Shown in pieces: positions 47,411 through 59,981 of a stretch of DNA of 64,000 bases (the first letter of the stretch is position 1; each line of letters starts with the position of its first letter). A model generated the notes under the pieces. That model was not told the origin of the DNA, did not search any database, and saw only the letters and a program-made list of their open reading frames with translations. The position numbers and the translations under genes were made by a program. This DNA comes from Marsupella aquatica (Eukaryota > Marchantiophyta), in assembly GCA_973895155.1 (NCBI GenBank), contig OZ316896.1, positions 10,726,001 to 10,790,000 of the forward strand, read 5' to 3'.

Positions 47411-47724
47411 AACCAACTGGCTTTAGTTCAGTTGGCCAGAGGATGAGCCTAGAGCCGATAGGTCCTAGGTTCAATCCTCCCTCCACACATAAGGGGTGTG
47501 TAGGGTGTGTGTGTGTTGTAGTGGTGGGAGTATTGATTATCTTCTCAGCCCTGGTTGCCCACTTTAGGTTCTGGTTTAATCCTCTCTCCGTCCTGGTTTG
47601 GGTCCCTGTCTCATCCCTGGGTATTGTCCCCTTGTGGTTGCCCTACATAGAAATGCATGCTCCAAAGCAAGACATCTATCCTCTGTTGGATGGGCCTGCA
47701 TTCAGTTTTCAAGGCAAAAAAATT
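47411..47724 (+). mobile_element. tRNA-derived SINE
   Basis: An A box TAGTTCAGTTGG at 47424-47435 and a B box-like GGTTCAATCC at 47468-47477 are correctly spaced for an internal RNA polymerase III promoter. The element ends in an A-rich tail. It is flanked by AAAAATGCAAC at about 47399-47409 and 47725-47735, which fits a target-site duplication. The head region is partly duplicated just upstream (47341-47400). No close match to a specific tRNA could be named by eye. Confidence 0.65.
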
Positions 47725-47934
47725 AAAAATGCAACATGCACATATGGAGAATTGCATAAATGATGTTCATGCAAGTATGACATAGTGTGTAAGGGGATAA
47801 GTGCAAGTTTGGGGTGTCTCCATGGGAGCCTGCAATAGACACATAGACTATACTATAACTCAAAGCTTGTCCTTTGGGAGCCACCAACTATTTTGGGGAT
47901 TCTCATAACCATACATCAAAATATGACATATATT

Positions 47935-48110
47935 GCGTATGACATCACTCCATACCATGATAAATCTCCTTGTTTCTTTAAATCAATCAAAATATGACAT
48001 ATATTGTGAATGACATCACTCCATACCATGATAAATCTTCTTATTACTTTAAATGCGTGTACATCACTCCATATCATGATAAATCTCCTTATTTTAATTT
48101 ACATAGTATA
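47935..48110. repeat. Short tandem repeat, three copies
   Basis: CATCACTCCATACCATGATA and close variants occur at about 47943, 48013 and 48063, followed each time by AATCTCCTTAT-type sequence. Confidence 0.75.
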
Positions 48111-49255
48111 TTATCACATTTTAATGTGTGATTACCAACATGGCTATTTTTGGCTAAATTTCACCCCCTTGAAAAGTCTTGTTCACTTTTGGCTAAAATT
48201 ACCTACACTTTGTTGTCGTTCATTTACCATTCTTCCACCTAGTCCAGACCAGACGACTGTAGCTCCTTAGATTTTATGATAACGCTGAGAGACCCCAACT
48301 ACTGTAGTCCTTGGAATCTAGTGGTCTTCGTCAAATCTAAGGAGATGAGAAAGTAATCTAGGAAAAGTACATAACGAATCCATGAGGCTATAAACCCAAT
48401 CAAGGGATAGCAACAAAAGAGCCAAATTAAAGGCCCCTCATTCGAAACATTTATGCCACCCTTGTTGAAAAGGAAAAAACCTTAAATAAAGCTGGAGCCC
48501 ACCGTGGTTTATTTTGAGTATCCTAACGTAGCCCTTCCAGGTTTTTTTTCTTTTACAAAAATCAGGTCAGGTCAGGTCTTCCTGGGCCCCCATCACTTCT
48601 GGTTTCTTTTAATCAGTAAGCCCTCAAAATCTCCCTATGTGATAAATTTTTTAAAAAACTCAGATGAGCCCACTCACCACTCAACTCAAGCTGACTCGAC
48701 TCAAGTCAGTTGTCCAACTGAAAACTCAGGTCAGGTTGTCAATTGGGAGCCCATCACCTGTGGTTTCTTTTTCTTGTAAGTAGTGTTAACTTTCCCTTTC
48801 AGATGAAAAACTAAAAAACGGTTAGCTCTTTCATCAACTCAACTCAAGGGCAACTCAGGTCAGTTTCTGCATCATGCATCTTAAGGGCCAACTTGCATGT
48901 TGACCCTCCTTCACAATGTGGCCCTTAGACTGCAACATGTTGTCATGAGACTGGAAGATTCTCCAATCCTGTAAGCCCCTCCTTCTGGTCTGCTTTTGTT
49001 TTCTTTAGTATCAATGCCCAGATTGGGAGAGCACAAATCTTTCCTTAAACTGCCAGTGCCCACCAGGTTTGGGAAGGACAAAATAGTGCACATTTGTACT
49101 TTCTAGAGAACATTATTGACTTATCCACCAGGTTTTGCTTCGGGGACACTGACCTTTTAACACCTTTCATGGTTTTTTTCTTTGTAGTTTATGTGCTTTA
49201 TGGAGACAAATGCATGTTCCAAATTGGGAAGGGGACATTATGAAACTCTCACTCT
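48111..49255. other. Unassigned interspersed sequence
   Basis: No gene. Repeated CTCAGGTCAGGT phrases and two copies of a GCCCATCACCTGTGGTTTC-like block near 48590 and 48750 show a decayed local duplication. Confidence 0.35.
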
Positions 49256-49259
49256 AGTT

Positions 49260-49890
49260 TTTACTACTTAAGAACATGGTGCATGAACACCATATTTGAT
49301 GATGGTGACAATAGGGGGATAAATTACACTGAAAATGAACTGAAGCAGGATTGCTGCAGTGTGTTGCATGTCTCACAGGATCCGTGCCTAGGTAATGCCC
49401 TACAAGCTGAGAGATTTTGGGATGAGTCTTATGAGAGGCAGAAGCTGAAGGATGTTGAGATGAGGGGTCCATCAAAGGAAAGTGGCGGACATGAAGCATG
49501 ATTTATCCAACTTTATTGGTTGTTACCATCAAGTAGATGCTAGGCAGGCGTTGGGCACTAAGAGGCTGACAATTTTGAGCTGCCTATGAATTGTATAAGG
49601 ACCTAATCATTCAAAGGAGCAGAGTTTCACCTTCAAGGCCACCTTCTGGATTTTGAAGGAGTGCCCCAGGTGGTGCAATCTAATAGACAATGTAGCAAAG
49701 GGAAATTTGAAGAAGAAGGTGTTGGCAAGGGAGGAGACACAGACAAGAAGAATTTCAGGCCCAATCCCAAAGTGCTCACTACTTCAGATGATGATAACAA
49801 TGCAGAAGACTCCTGGAATTGCTTGACATTCAAGAAGTGTCCCAACAGATGGGCCAAAGATAGTAGGCTAGTTGTGGCAATTGTGCTGTG
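49260..49890 (+). pseudogene. Harbinger-associated Myb/NAM-associated-type ORF, decayed
   Basis: Plus-strand pieces read ERFWDESYERQKLKDVEMRG, then in another frame DLSNFIGCYHQVDARQALG, then SFTFKATFWILKECPRW. This order resembles the plant NAM-associated/trihelix-like protein that often accompanies PIF/Harbinger elements (FW..V, ..F.G.Y.QV.AR.., F.F...W.ILK..P.W). Frames shift between the pieces, so it is not functional. Confidence 0.5.
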
Positions 49891-49979
49891 ATTTTTCTGA
49901 TGTGGAGACAAGCGTGGATTTCCTCCAACATCAAACTTCAACTGAAAATACTTGTCATGTGCACAAATAACTTATTTTA

Positions 49980-50140
49980 TGAAAATTTATGAAACAACCT
50001 AGTAAGTGCACAATCATATGAAACCTTCTTCTTAATTTCAACTCCCCATGAGTAGTATTTTCCAAAAGTAATCATTCCACAAATCTCTAGCACCCTTCTC
50101 TCTATTTTTCTTTGCATTACGACTTGTACGTATTCTGGAC
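49980..50140 (-). pseudogene. Harbinger transposase N-terminal fragment
   Basis: The reverse complement matches the 27.9-28.0 kb transposase start (AATCATTCCACAAATCT, CACCCTTCTCTCTAT, CTGGACCC). It points towards the plus-strand ORF1-type remnant at 49260-49890, so the two pieces converge. Confidence 0.55.
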
Positions 50141-50344
50141 CCTTTTCACTCCACGTTGCATTTGGGTTGCAACTTCGTTGGCTGCACATGTTGTGTTGTG
50201 AGTTTGGGAGGGTGACCTGGTATAGCAAGTCACCTGTAGGGATGACCTGTTCACCCAGGTTACCATGCCCTTTTTCCATGGGGGTATACCTTGAAGAATG
50301 AGGATTAGCTCCTCATTCTTCCAAGTTGAACCTTCCGGCACTAG

Positions 50345-51200
50345 TAGAGCTCGTGTGAGTGTAGCTATGGTGAGAGAGACATAGAGTGTATGCCGGCTGG
50401 CATGTAAAGGGACATTAACAAGGTTCTGCTACGTGTATAGACTTGGAGCGGGGTGAGTTTGGCTTGATGTGACATTGCCCCAAACCCGATAGTATTTTAG
50501 TGATAACTTATAATTGCATATATAAGTAGAAAGACAAGTAGGTGTAGCAAAAGTGGTTGGATTTTTAATTTTTTTAGTTTTTGTTAGTTCTAATAAATTG
50601 ATGCGACAACCGGAGGCTGGAGTTGAGAGGGGTGTTGGGCGGTGATGGATGACAATGGAGCCAGTGAGGGGGCAAGGAGGCCAAAAGGCAGCCCAAGGAC
50701 TTGGAGGCCAAGGTGTGGGCATCTTGGAGAGGTGGGGGCTGGTCGGAGGCTCTATGTAAGGCGCAAAACAGGAAGAATGACCAAAATATAGAAAATGTTG
50801 AAAATTAAAATAGACGTTGTTGCGCTAGTACTATTCCAAAAATGGTCATGTTTGAATTCATTTTGAAGCCCTCAATGAGCCCCATGTGAAACTGACGTTC
50901 TCTAGTTGATTTTAGGTCTATATCAAACAGTGACATCTTGAGGGACCTCAACGTCTGTAAAACAACAAACTAGACAATCTTGGAGTAGTAATGGTGGGAG
51001 GGCCTTAGAAGAAAGGGACTCCCACAATTTCCCTTCCTCAATCCGTAGTTTCCAACAATTTTCCTTCCCCACTACGTAGAAGGGGCACTCCATAGAAGGG
51101 GCACTATGTAGAAGAACACATCCGTAGAAGGGGCCCCCACACTTTGTTCCTCCCATTTTTCTCTATTCTCATTTGTGAGTTTCTCACCCATTCCTAAACC
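50345..51200. other. Unassigned interspersed sequence
   Basis: Nothing recognised except a micro-duplication of TAGAAGGGGC-type phrases near 51076-51135. It may belong to the 5' side of the following LTR. Confidence 0.3.
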
Positions 51201-51889
51201 CTAAACTTTTTCCCTATTGTGCTTGCTTTCAACGTGTGTACAGACCTTGGTTGTACGAACATCAGTTTTTTGGCCATCTCAAAATCAGGAGTCTATGGGC
51301 TTGTTGGAAAGAGCTCGCCAAGATGAATCCAACAATGTGTCACACGGCCAAAACGGAGCTAAGATGGGAGAGATACAACAGATCGCGTTTTTTGATAATA
51401 CGGGGGTTTTGAGGTCGTACGGACGTCCGTATTGCAGGAGGTCCCGGCTTTGCAAGGGAAGGAGGAGGTAGCAGCACATATGGGGAACCTTGATCCATGC
51501 TTTTCAAAGTTGGGGCCCCCTGGTGTTGTATGGACGAAACGGAGGGAGACGGTGCCCCGTAAAAACTTAAACGATCATATCTTGGCCGTTTGACCTCCGT
51601 TTTGTGCATCGTTTACGGAGCCGTGATCAGGAAGAGGAGAGCTCCTCAGATATGTTTTCAGAAGTGAATTCTGAGAAAATTTTAGTTTCGACAATTGTAG
51701 GGGGCCCCTCCTTTTATGGCGGACCAGTGGTGGCGATCAGGAGGATTGAGGCTAGTAGGTAGGATAGATAGATAGGATAGGAGGTGGTGGACTCAAGTGA
51801 GTCCTTGTTTAGCGGGGTGGTATTCACTCAAGAAAGTGATGAGGATGCTAACTCACTGGGCTCAAGCCATGACACTGTGAGTGATGAGG

Positions 51890-53022
51890 AGGAAGAGTAG
51901 TATGGGCGTACGGACTTGGTCGTACGGCCTTTCAATTTTGAATTTTTTTGAAAGTTTGGGTACTCACAGGCTTGTTGGAAACAACTCGCGGAGCTGATTC
52001 CAACAAGAGGCGGCGCTCCTCAAATGGAGCCAGGACGAGAAAGTTAGAGCCCCACGAAGTTGGTCAGTACGGGATACTAAAATGGCCATAACTTGGTCGT
52101 CCGATGTCCGTTTCGGGAGAGGTTTGGTGATTCATGATCAGGAGGAGCAGGGCTACCCAGGAATGTGCTCAGAGGTGCAATCAGAGTGGCACCAAGTTTT
52201 GGGCAATTGTGGAGTCCCTTGTATTTTCGCGGTTTACGGAGTGATTTTGTGGGGCACCGTCAAAGGCACCATGGGCCCCTTGGTTAGGTAGGGTTTAGGG
52301 GTATGTGTGTGCCACATACCGCTAGGGTTTAGTTGACATTTATCTGTTGGTGATAGGATTTTAGGCGGCGCCGTTAGGAGAAAGTGGCAGCATCCAAGTG
52401 CCATCGGGGTGCTTGGGTGTTTTGGTTTGTGATATTTATGGGGGGAGCCCCGTAGTAGTTAGGGGGAAACTCAGTTTGAAGTTAGAGGGAGGATAGCGGA
52501 TAGCATTAGGAGCTTGAGAGTGTGTTCAGAGTAGTGAGGTGGAAGCCATACTCATTGTCCAGGGAGGCAGGAGTTGGGTAGACGGCAGGAGGCCGGGTTA
52601 CTCATGCAATGTGTATCACTTTCACCAAAAGATATGGATCTGGACATTTTACTTGATGGATTTCTTTTGTGTGATTCCTCTCCCTCTGCCTTCTCCGTAG
52701 TTGTGTTCTCACTTGTATGATTTGAAGACACTTGCATGGTTTGGGTCGGCCTTGTGAGTAGGGGTGGTGACAACACCCTTTGGATGACCCTGAGTGGAAA
52801 TGAGAAGAGAGTAGTCGGCAGGACTTGATCAAAAGCTGTGGGGTGGAGTAATCGGTAGACTTGATCAAAACGTACATTTCCGGGAGCGAAAACTAAACTA
52901 CTCATCCTTGGTGTAAGAATAATCCAAATAGCGTCCCTCCGTCGTAACCCGTACACGATACAAATGATTTAGTAGAGAAAACCACGTAGTTGTCGTCTTA
53001 ATCATTTGATAAGCAAGTGACA
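51890..53022 (+). mobile_element. LTR-retrotransposon LTR fragment, sense on plus strand
   Basis: Inverted partner of 12255-13360. The 3' end GTGACA at 53022 is shared and the sequences diverge immediately after. Contains GCGGCGCC, TTGATCAAAACGTAC and AATAGCGTCCCTCC blocks. Sequence from about 51200 to 51890 has the same style (paired GTACGGAC motifs) and may be the LTR 5' part. No coding region follows. Confidence 0.6.
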
Positions 53023-53239
53023 CTTGACTTAGTGATACCTTGCGGCGGAATTCCATTTTGCAAGAGATTGTTATGGATGTTGGTGTACCTGTGTTGTGTG
53101 TTGTGTGATTATATTTTTCTTGTTTACATGGTGTGCCGCGATGTGAGTTGTGTATGGATGTGTGTCCACACGACTCCCCCATGCTTTCTCTTCCACATGC
53201 TAAACTATTGATGGGGAGCAGCCCATGGTACATATTCAG

Positions 53240-53730
53240 CTCCCAAAAGCCTCTCTCTTCTTCATCTTAGTCTTCTTTATTGTCTGAGATCATTTTCTGG
53301 AAATTTGCAGTCTATTGCTCCATAGCATCCACTGAGGGAAATATCTCACAAATCCCTAAAATTCCACCATGTCCGATGAGCCTACACACTGGAAATGGTC
53401 TGAATGAAACCAACCTACTATAAGCAGAGGCAATGGCACAAACAAAAAGGATCTTCAATGTTTGATAATACCAAAGATTAGAGTGATGGTTGCTTCTCAT
53501 CAAAAGAAGCTTGCGCATGGGATGCCAACCAGGACAACTGAACACAGTTTGAACCAGTCCTGGATGCTTTGATTTTAGCTCATGTTAACCAATGTTCAAA
53601 TAGTGGTCAACCGATGGTGATTCAAGCTTGAAATGGGGCTGAAATGGGGACACTGCTATCTTCTGACCTCCAAATGGGGAAGCAAATTTGCGGATAGTGG
53701 TCATAGTTGGCCCTGGAGATGCTCTTAGAA
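53240..53730 (-). mobile_element. Harbinger-associated repeat fragment
   Basis: It matches 28090-28375 and 28822-29030: GCTCCATAGCATCCAC, GTCCGATGAGC, AGAAGCTTGCGCA and later blocks. The minus-strand phrase SVDAMEQ parallels FVDAMEQ at 28.2 kb. This copy lacks the inverted-repeat arm found at 28383-28695. Confidence 0.55.
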
Positions 53731-56035
53731 GCTAAGCACTTATTTGATAGCAAAATGACAAGTGGGGAGGGCTTTAAAAGTGGTTGGGGCAACACCTTGT
53801 TAGGCAATGAGCATTGGGAGGGCCATGCATGAACAATGAGGAGAGGGCACAGTCAGGTACCAAGCCACCAAAAACTAATTTATGGTTGTGTTAAGGTGAT
53901 TCATAAAACATAATCTTAACTCAAAAAAGGAATGATTCATTATTCTTCTCAGCATCAAAAACTTTTTGAACGGGAAACACTAGAATTAACAAGCTAATTC
54001 ACTCTCGTGTGTGGATCGTCAAAGCTTTAGTTCTCTTGAAAAAGAGTTTTGTTGATTCATCTAGATGGGATAACCTAAAATCTTTCTAACAAGATTTGGG
54101 GAAGGTTGCCTGAATTTTGAGCAACCTTATAGAGAACCCATACCTGCTAGGAATGAACATTTTTTTTTTTTTAATTTTTAATTTTGGTTTTTTTTTTTTT
54201 TTTTTTTTTAATGTTTTGACTTGCCCAGGTCTTTCATTTGATTATCATTTTTTGATCTCGTGTTTCAAGTAACCCCTTCACAGTATTTTTGGAACTTTTT
54301 GTCTTTCCCAGTCAGCCACTTATTTCTTAGTTTGAAATGGACACTGTCTAGAGGAGCACTCAAACACCCCTCAATAAAAATGTCCACAACACCTGTGCTT
54401 GCTTAGGACGGAACCTTCTACCTTTTGGTTGCCAACAACCATGCACACCACACCTTTTTGTTCCCAACAACTATGTATACCACGGTATTTTCTGGATGAT
54501 TGTTAAAATTTTAACAATAAAAGAATTTAATGGAAAAATTAGTGTAAGAGTAGATTTGTATACATTATTCACATAATATCTTCAGTTGGTAGCATTGATT
54601 ATTACTTTCACAAGTTGACTTACAGTAGTTGGCCAGAAGCCAGCGCCAGAGCGTGCCCTTTTTTGTCACTATGCAATAATACATATATTATAGACATTAT
54701 TGTTCTCTTCAGGAATAATGCTATTATTCTATCTTATTGTATCATTAAGATAGAATAATCGCATGTTTAATTTGCTTTAGAACAAGATTCTGAAGCAAGT
54801 TCCAGGATTAACATGTTATTTCCATAGACACAACCTCTTTCCTATCTTGTGAATTTACTCAGCTAGAGGAGAGGCTGACTAGGTCCCGTATTAATCCTCT
54901 GTCCCTTATAGCTAGAATGAAATTTGTTCTATTGGACTACTGTTTGGAATTCCCTCCAGACCTGAGCCTACTTTTCTGTTTTTTTAATTTAGTTTTAATT
55001 TGTTGCCTATTGTTCTGTAGTCCTCATATAATTTGTACTTTATCTTGCTAAGGTCTTGTTTCTGTTTTTTAAGAATCATCCATGTGAAATTTGATGTTGA
55101 CCCCCTTACACATTTTCAATTTTGTTTTTCCCCCAATTTTATGCCAACTTCCTAAAATTATTATTGGTTTTTTTCCATGACTAGCCCCGACTACTTGTTC
55201 TTTGAACATGAATTTAATAAGTATACATGTCAAACCGTATGGCTTGCACGGTGGTAATCATAGTCGTAAATTTGACCAAGCCGCTCATTTTGGCGCATTC
55301 CAAACTATTTGTTTTAAAACTGTATTCGACATATTTTTCCGTTTGGTCTTTTTGGGACTTGATGTTTGAGGAGAGCGGAGGTTGGAGGAGAGCGCACAAA
55401 TGAATGTGATGTGGAAAAGCACTGCCAGGACAAAGGGTTTGGGAGGAGCTAATGATGGCAAAGTTGAATCAAGGGAGTCTTGGTGTTTATTTTAATTGTT
55501 GGAGGCATTGGGGGTTTGTTATGGGATCTTAATTGCAATTTTGAGTCATTGTTCTCCTTTGTCCATTGTATCTTAGAACAAATTTTGTCATTTTCTCCCC
55601 TTTGAATTCAAGACAGGGCTAGGCAATAGCATTTCAACTCTAGGCAATCACCATTATTTAGCTTAGACTCCAATTCAATCAAAATCAGATGTGAACAATT
55701 CACCCCTATTGGCTGTTGGACTCCAATTAGACCTACTTGGAGCTGATGAGTCAGGGCCGAAGTAGTCAGATACCCCGTCAAACTCTCTTGTTGTGATGAA
55801 CTTTTCTGTAGCAATGAGCACTTGAGTTTGTTTAAACCATAGTGACAACAAGTTTAGCAGCACATGTCAGGGAGGAGCAATTGCAATTCTACTTGAATGA
55901 AGTCTCAAATGGCAATGCTCCAACAATTTGAAATGGTGTGCAAATTTGGAAGGGTGTGTGCAGTTGGGTGCAATGTGCCATTTACCCCAAACAAATGGCA
56001 CCCTATTTGCAAATAACTACATTGCTGACAAATAT
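53731..56035. other. AT-rich intergenic sequence
   Basis: No gene recognised. Poly-T/A tracts at about 54163-54210 and general AT-rich composition. Open frames are short and without motifs. Confidence 0.4.
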
Positions 56036-56038
56036 GCT

Positions 56039-56430
56039 AAGTGTACGTAATCTGAAGACGACGTTCACAATGTCTTCCAAAACCACCAGTGTTGACCATT
56101 CACCCCTGCCCTAATGGTATGGGTGAGCAAAACATACTCTCACTAAGACTTGAGTATAAGTGTGATCTTGAGACAATATGGACATTGTCTTCTAAAACCA
56201 CTAGTATTGGTTAGTCACCCCTGCCCTAACAGCACGGGTGAGCAAAAATTGTTCTTGCTGCTAAGTGTGATCTGAAGACAATATGGACATTGTCTTCCAA
56301 AAACACACAGGCGTTGGCCATTCCCCCCCCCCCCCCCGGCCATGCCCAAATGGCATGGGTGAGCAAAATTTGCTCTCGCTGCTAAGTGTGATTTGTGACA
56401 TTGTGTTCCAAATCCACTAGTGTCACCGAC
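56039..56430. repeat. Tandem array, about 105-120-bp unit, 3-4 copies
   Basis: AAGTGTGATCTGAAGACAAT-type starts at about 56039, 56158, 56263 and 56383 (last one truncated), with shared CCCTGCCCTAA and GGGTGAGCAAAA blocks. A poly-C run lies near 56324-56338. Confidence 0.85.
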
Positions 56431-57600
56431 ATGACACAACGTATTGCCTCCTGACTTGTCAAACCCTAAACTCTGAAATAATTTGAATCCATAATCCATA
56501 ATGTCCTTACCCAAAACTGCATACATGCAGCCCCTGCATGCCACACTTAGTATTGTACCATGGGTTGTACTCCCTTAGGAAATAGTTGCTTTTTAGCCGG
56601 TTCTATTTTCCAACTCCCAGAAAAAAGTTCGATTCTATTCTTCTATGATCTTCTCATGCTGCACACTCTTGGGGCAAGGTTGATAGTTGTGTGCACCTTT
56701 TGAACAATGGATATTGAGTCATGGTCTGGTTGTGTACATGGATGCGATTATTGTTGGGCAGAAGGTGGAATGAAATACTAGAACTCTGCAACTTGCTGCA
56801 TCCTGTCAGCATGCTTATACAAATTTGCTTATTGGGGCTTTACAATGAGAGGACAAACAGTATACATTTGTTAGAATATAGCTTCCAAGCTTCTGAAGTA
56901 CTGAGGGGCTTGGGTGGAGAAGGCAATAATGTATTTCAAGAGTTTGACAAGACAAACTATTATGATACCCTTGAGGTGGTCAAAATTTTGGCCACAAAAT
57001 AGTGTACAGGTCACCATTTTGGCATTACTCACCAGGACAAGGGCCATGTAGGTTCAGGCATACTAGTGTTGAAGTGACTACCATGAGTCTATTGTTTACA
57101 GTAAAGTATTGGTCAAACTTTGGATCAGCTCAATATGAAAGTTATTCTATGTTTTTACTAAAATTAGCAAAAACAAATTTCTTCTTAGGCTTTGAAGTGT
57201 ATTAAGGTCCTGAAAACTACAAGGTCTACAGCATTACGGGCAATAATGTCCAGGCTACCTTATGGCCATTATGGGCAATAGCAGCCCCTCAGAACTCCAG
57301 CCAGAGCTCCCTTGTTTTGGGGTATTATAGCACACAATGCCTCACTGTAAATATGACTTTACTACATACATAATGCCCTCATTCTAGGTGATTTTTTTAT
57401 TTAGGAAAACCCTCTCAACCTTGAAGCAACCCAATGCCCTAGGTGTGGGACATCACCAAAAGTTAAAGCACCTTTGGCCAAAGCCATCTACACTGTTAAT
57501 TGTGATTAGTGTTACTAACACTAATTCAAGGCAGAGATTAAATTATGCGCTCTACTTATGGATTAATATTACTCACACTGGTTCCTGACTTCTTTTCTTC
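56431..57600. other. Intergenic, nothing recognised
   Basis: No coding region, array or element boundary seen in this stretch. Confidence 0.35.
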
Positions 57601-57611
57601 CAAGGTAGCAC

Positions 57612-57812
57612 ATGTGAAGGTTTTTTGGGGGGGTTTAGCAAAAGAGTTAAACAAATTGTGGAAGAATATTAGGGGTGTTTGAATTCAGTTTTGAGAATTA
57701 TGATAATTATAGGTTTTTCTTAAAAAAACATGAGAATATTCCAAAAAGTTTGGCGTAAAAATCCCCTTTTAAAAACTTTATTTTGTAAGTTTTAGGGGTT
57801 TTGTAGGCTCAA
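57612..57812. mobile_element. Relic of the 8-bp-TSD MITE family, reverse orientation
   Basis: The reverse complement carries CCTAAAACTTACAAAAT, GGAATATTCTCATG, CTCAAAACTGAATTCAAAC and CCCCTAATATTCTTCC, in the same order as in the MITE at 25964-26259. The ends are not preserved and no target duplication is visible. Confidence 0.5.
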
Positions 57813-59630
57813 TGTCAACCTTGCAGCAGCACAATCCAGCAGCTATGGCAGCAACACAGCATCATGATGAAGCGCCGATGCTGGGGCAGCAAGTAGCAAA
57901 GTGAAGCGGAGCTGAGGCAGCAAGGTCATCCAAAGCCACGGCAGCGATGACCCTGTTACTTACAAAGGTAGTGCAATGTGCCCTCATTTTCTTGTGAGAA
58001 AACGAGGCCCGATGCTCATCAGCGCCGTGAGCTCGACTGTGAGGACCCGTGATGCCTGGAAGGAGTCGCGGAACTCGACTACCTTAACACTTAGCTCCGG
58101 CGTCGTTGACTCTGACGCCAAGCTCCCTTATGGTCCAGGCCCGGATAGGCCATCTGGGGAGGACTTAGCATGGGGAGACATGTGGGCAATGAGACGTGGC
58201 ACTAGCGAAGGCAAGGCGCCGAACTGGTGACACACACTAAGGACTCAGACTAGATGGGAGCTGGTCGGTCAAGGGGAAAAGGGTCAGGCTCAAAGTTGAC
58301 CGTTCGGACCCCTGGATGCACTTTGAGTTCTGAGGGCTTGAGTGAGAGCTCCTCTTGGGCCCAAGGCCAATGGAGTTGACGCCTGGGGCAACGGATGCTT
58401 GGGGCGCTAGTTATGGCCCGATCCGAGTTTGGCCAATCGGGGGCCCTGAGCGGCGATGAGATCTGAGGGCCTAGGCATGAGCACTGGGTTGGCCCGATCA
58501 TAACGGGCTAAGGCACTCTGCTTGCGAACGCCTAACTAGGAAGTTATGGGCGTTGCTAGTTGGTGGCGCGCCCAGACATGCGGGATAGGATCTGGGTTGC
58601 GGCCAAAAAAGTTGAGGACCAAAGTTGGTCCGGGGGTGGCAGGTCTCCAGAAGCATATATGAGGGAAGTGGTGTCTCCCTAGGGGCTAAGGGCGAGCCAA
58701 AGTCGTGAGCCGCGGTGGTCGCGACACTAAGGGAAAATGCCAAACGGAAACGACGATATCTTCCCAATGGTGCATTGGAAAGCTCTCAAGGAGGGCGACA
58801 TACTCCTAAGCTCAGTTGGGTCTTGAGGAGCCATGGGTTCTCAAGGTTTGCGGGTGTTATCACGCCCGCTTGCCAAATCCTACCGAAACAGCAGCCAAGC
58901 CACGTTCAGTCCAAAGCTTGCGTTGGGGAGGCAAGGCCAAGTAGGTGTGGAGGTTGAGTTCCAAGGGCACTTGGCCCCTAGACCATCAGTGGGGCGAGAA
59001 CCGGGAGTTGGTTGCTAGAGTCGGGGCCATTCTGGTCCCGACGTGTTGGGACAAGCTTGGGGCAAGCTTTAGGACAAGCTACGCTATTTGGGCCATGAGC
59101 ATGTCCTGGGGTCAGGGCGGTCAATTGGGGATGGATAGGTACAAGGGGGAACCCGGGCCGAGCCCAAGGAGGGAGTTGTTCCGGACAAACAGTGGGCGTT
59201 GGTTTGGTTCAGGCTTATGGCATCGGGAGGACCTATCGCTGACCTACTTACCAATGTCTGTTGAGCTTGAGTTAGGATGCTAGACTTGGGGATATCTAGA
59301 TCCTGAAGGGTTACTTACCGAGACGTTTGGTTGCTTGTGCACACAGTGAGGACCGTTGAGTAGCGGTCGTGTCGGAGAGCAAGTGCGGCTTCGTATGGGA
59401 GGGGCCGCTGGTGGTGCTAGGGCACTAGGTTGCTTGCTCGAGGTATTCTGTGGAGACGTTCGAACACCAGGGGCACTTAGGCATAGGTGCTGGGATTGGT
59501 GAAGGCGCCCGGTGGCTGGACTGCACAAACCTGCCAAATGAGGGCCGACCCAGGTTAGAGTGAGGGGAAGGGGGCCTGCTGGATTTTCCCCCAGAAACAT
59601 TTTGGATTGTTGGATGATGCGTAGTTAACT
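57813..59630. other. GC-rich block, probably retroelement-derived
   Basis: Markedly GC-richer than its surroundings, with many short open frames on both strands and no domain. The phrase AACGACGATATCTTCCCAAT resembles wording common in plant retrotransposon LTRs. I could not place it in a family. Confidence 0.35.
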
Positions 59631-59981
59631 AGGGGTGGTGAACTAAACTGGAGTCTGGAAAACAGTGGCATTGTAGTCAATACACTAAAAAGTGTGGCAC
59701 ATTGTGATATTCGGACTAATAAGGTGACAATCTAGTAAAAACCAGTTTTGAAAAATTCACAAGATTTAATGTTACTTTAAACTCAAGATCACCTATTTTA
59801 GCTAGCGCCTGAAACCAAAGTGAAAAAAGTATTTTGGAAAACTGACAAGAATTAAGGTTACTTTTGACTCAAGATCACTTTCACCAAAATTAGTGTTAGT
59901 TACAATAACTTGGTAGTAGTGCTAATTTTTACATAATACTAATTAGTGTGAAGTGTTGCTTTGTTGGGGAGAACTGCTGTC

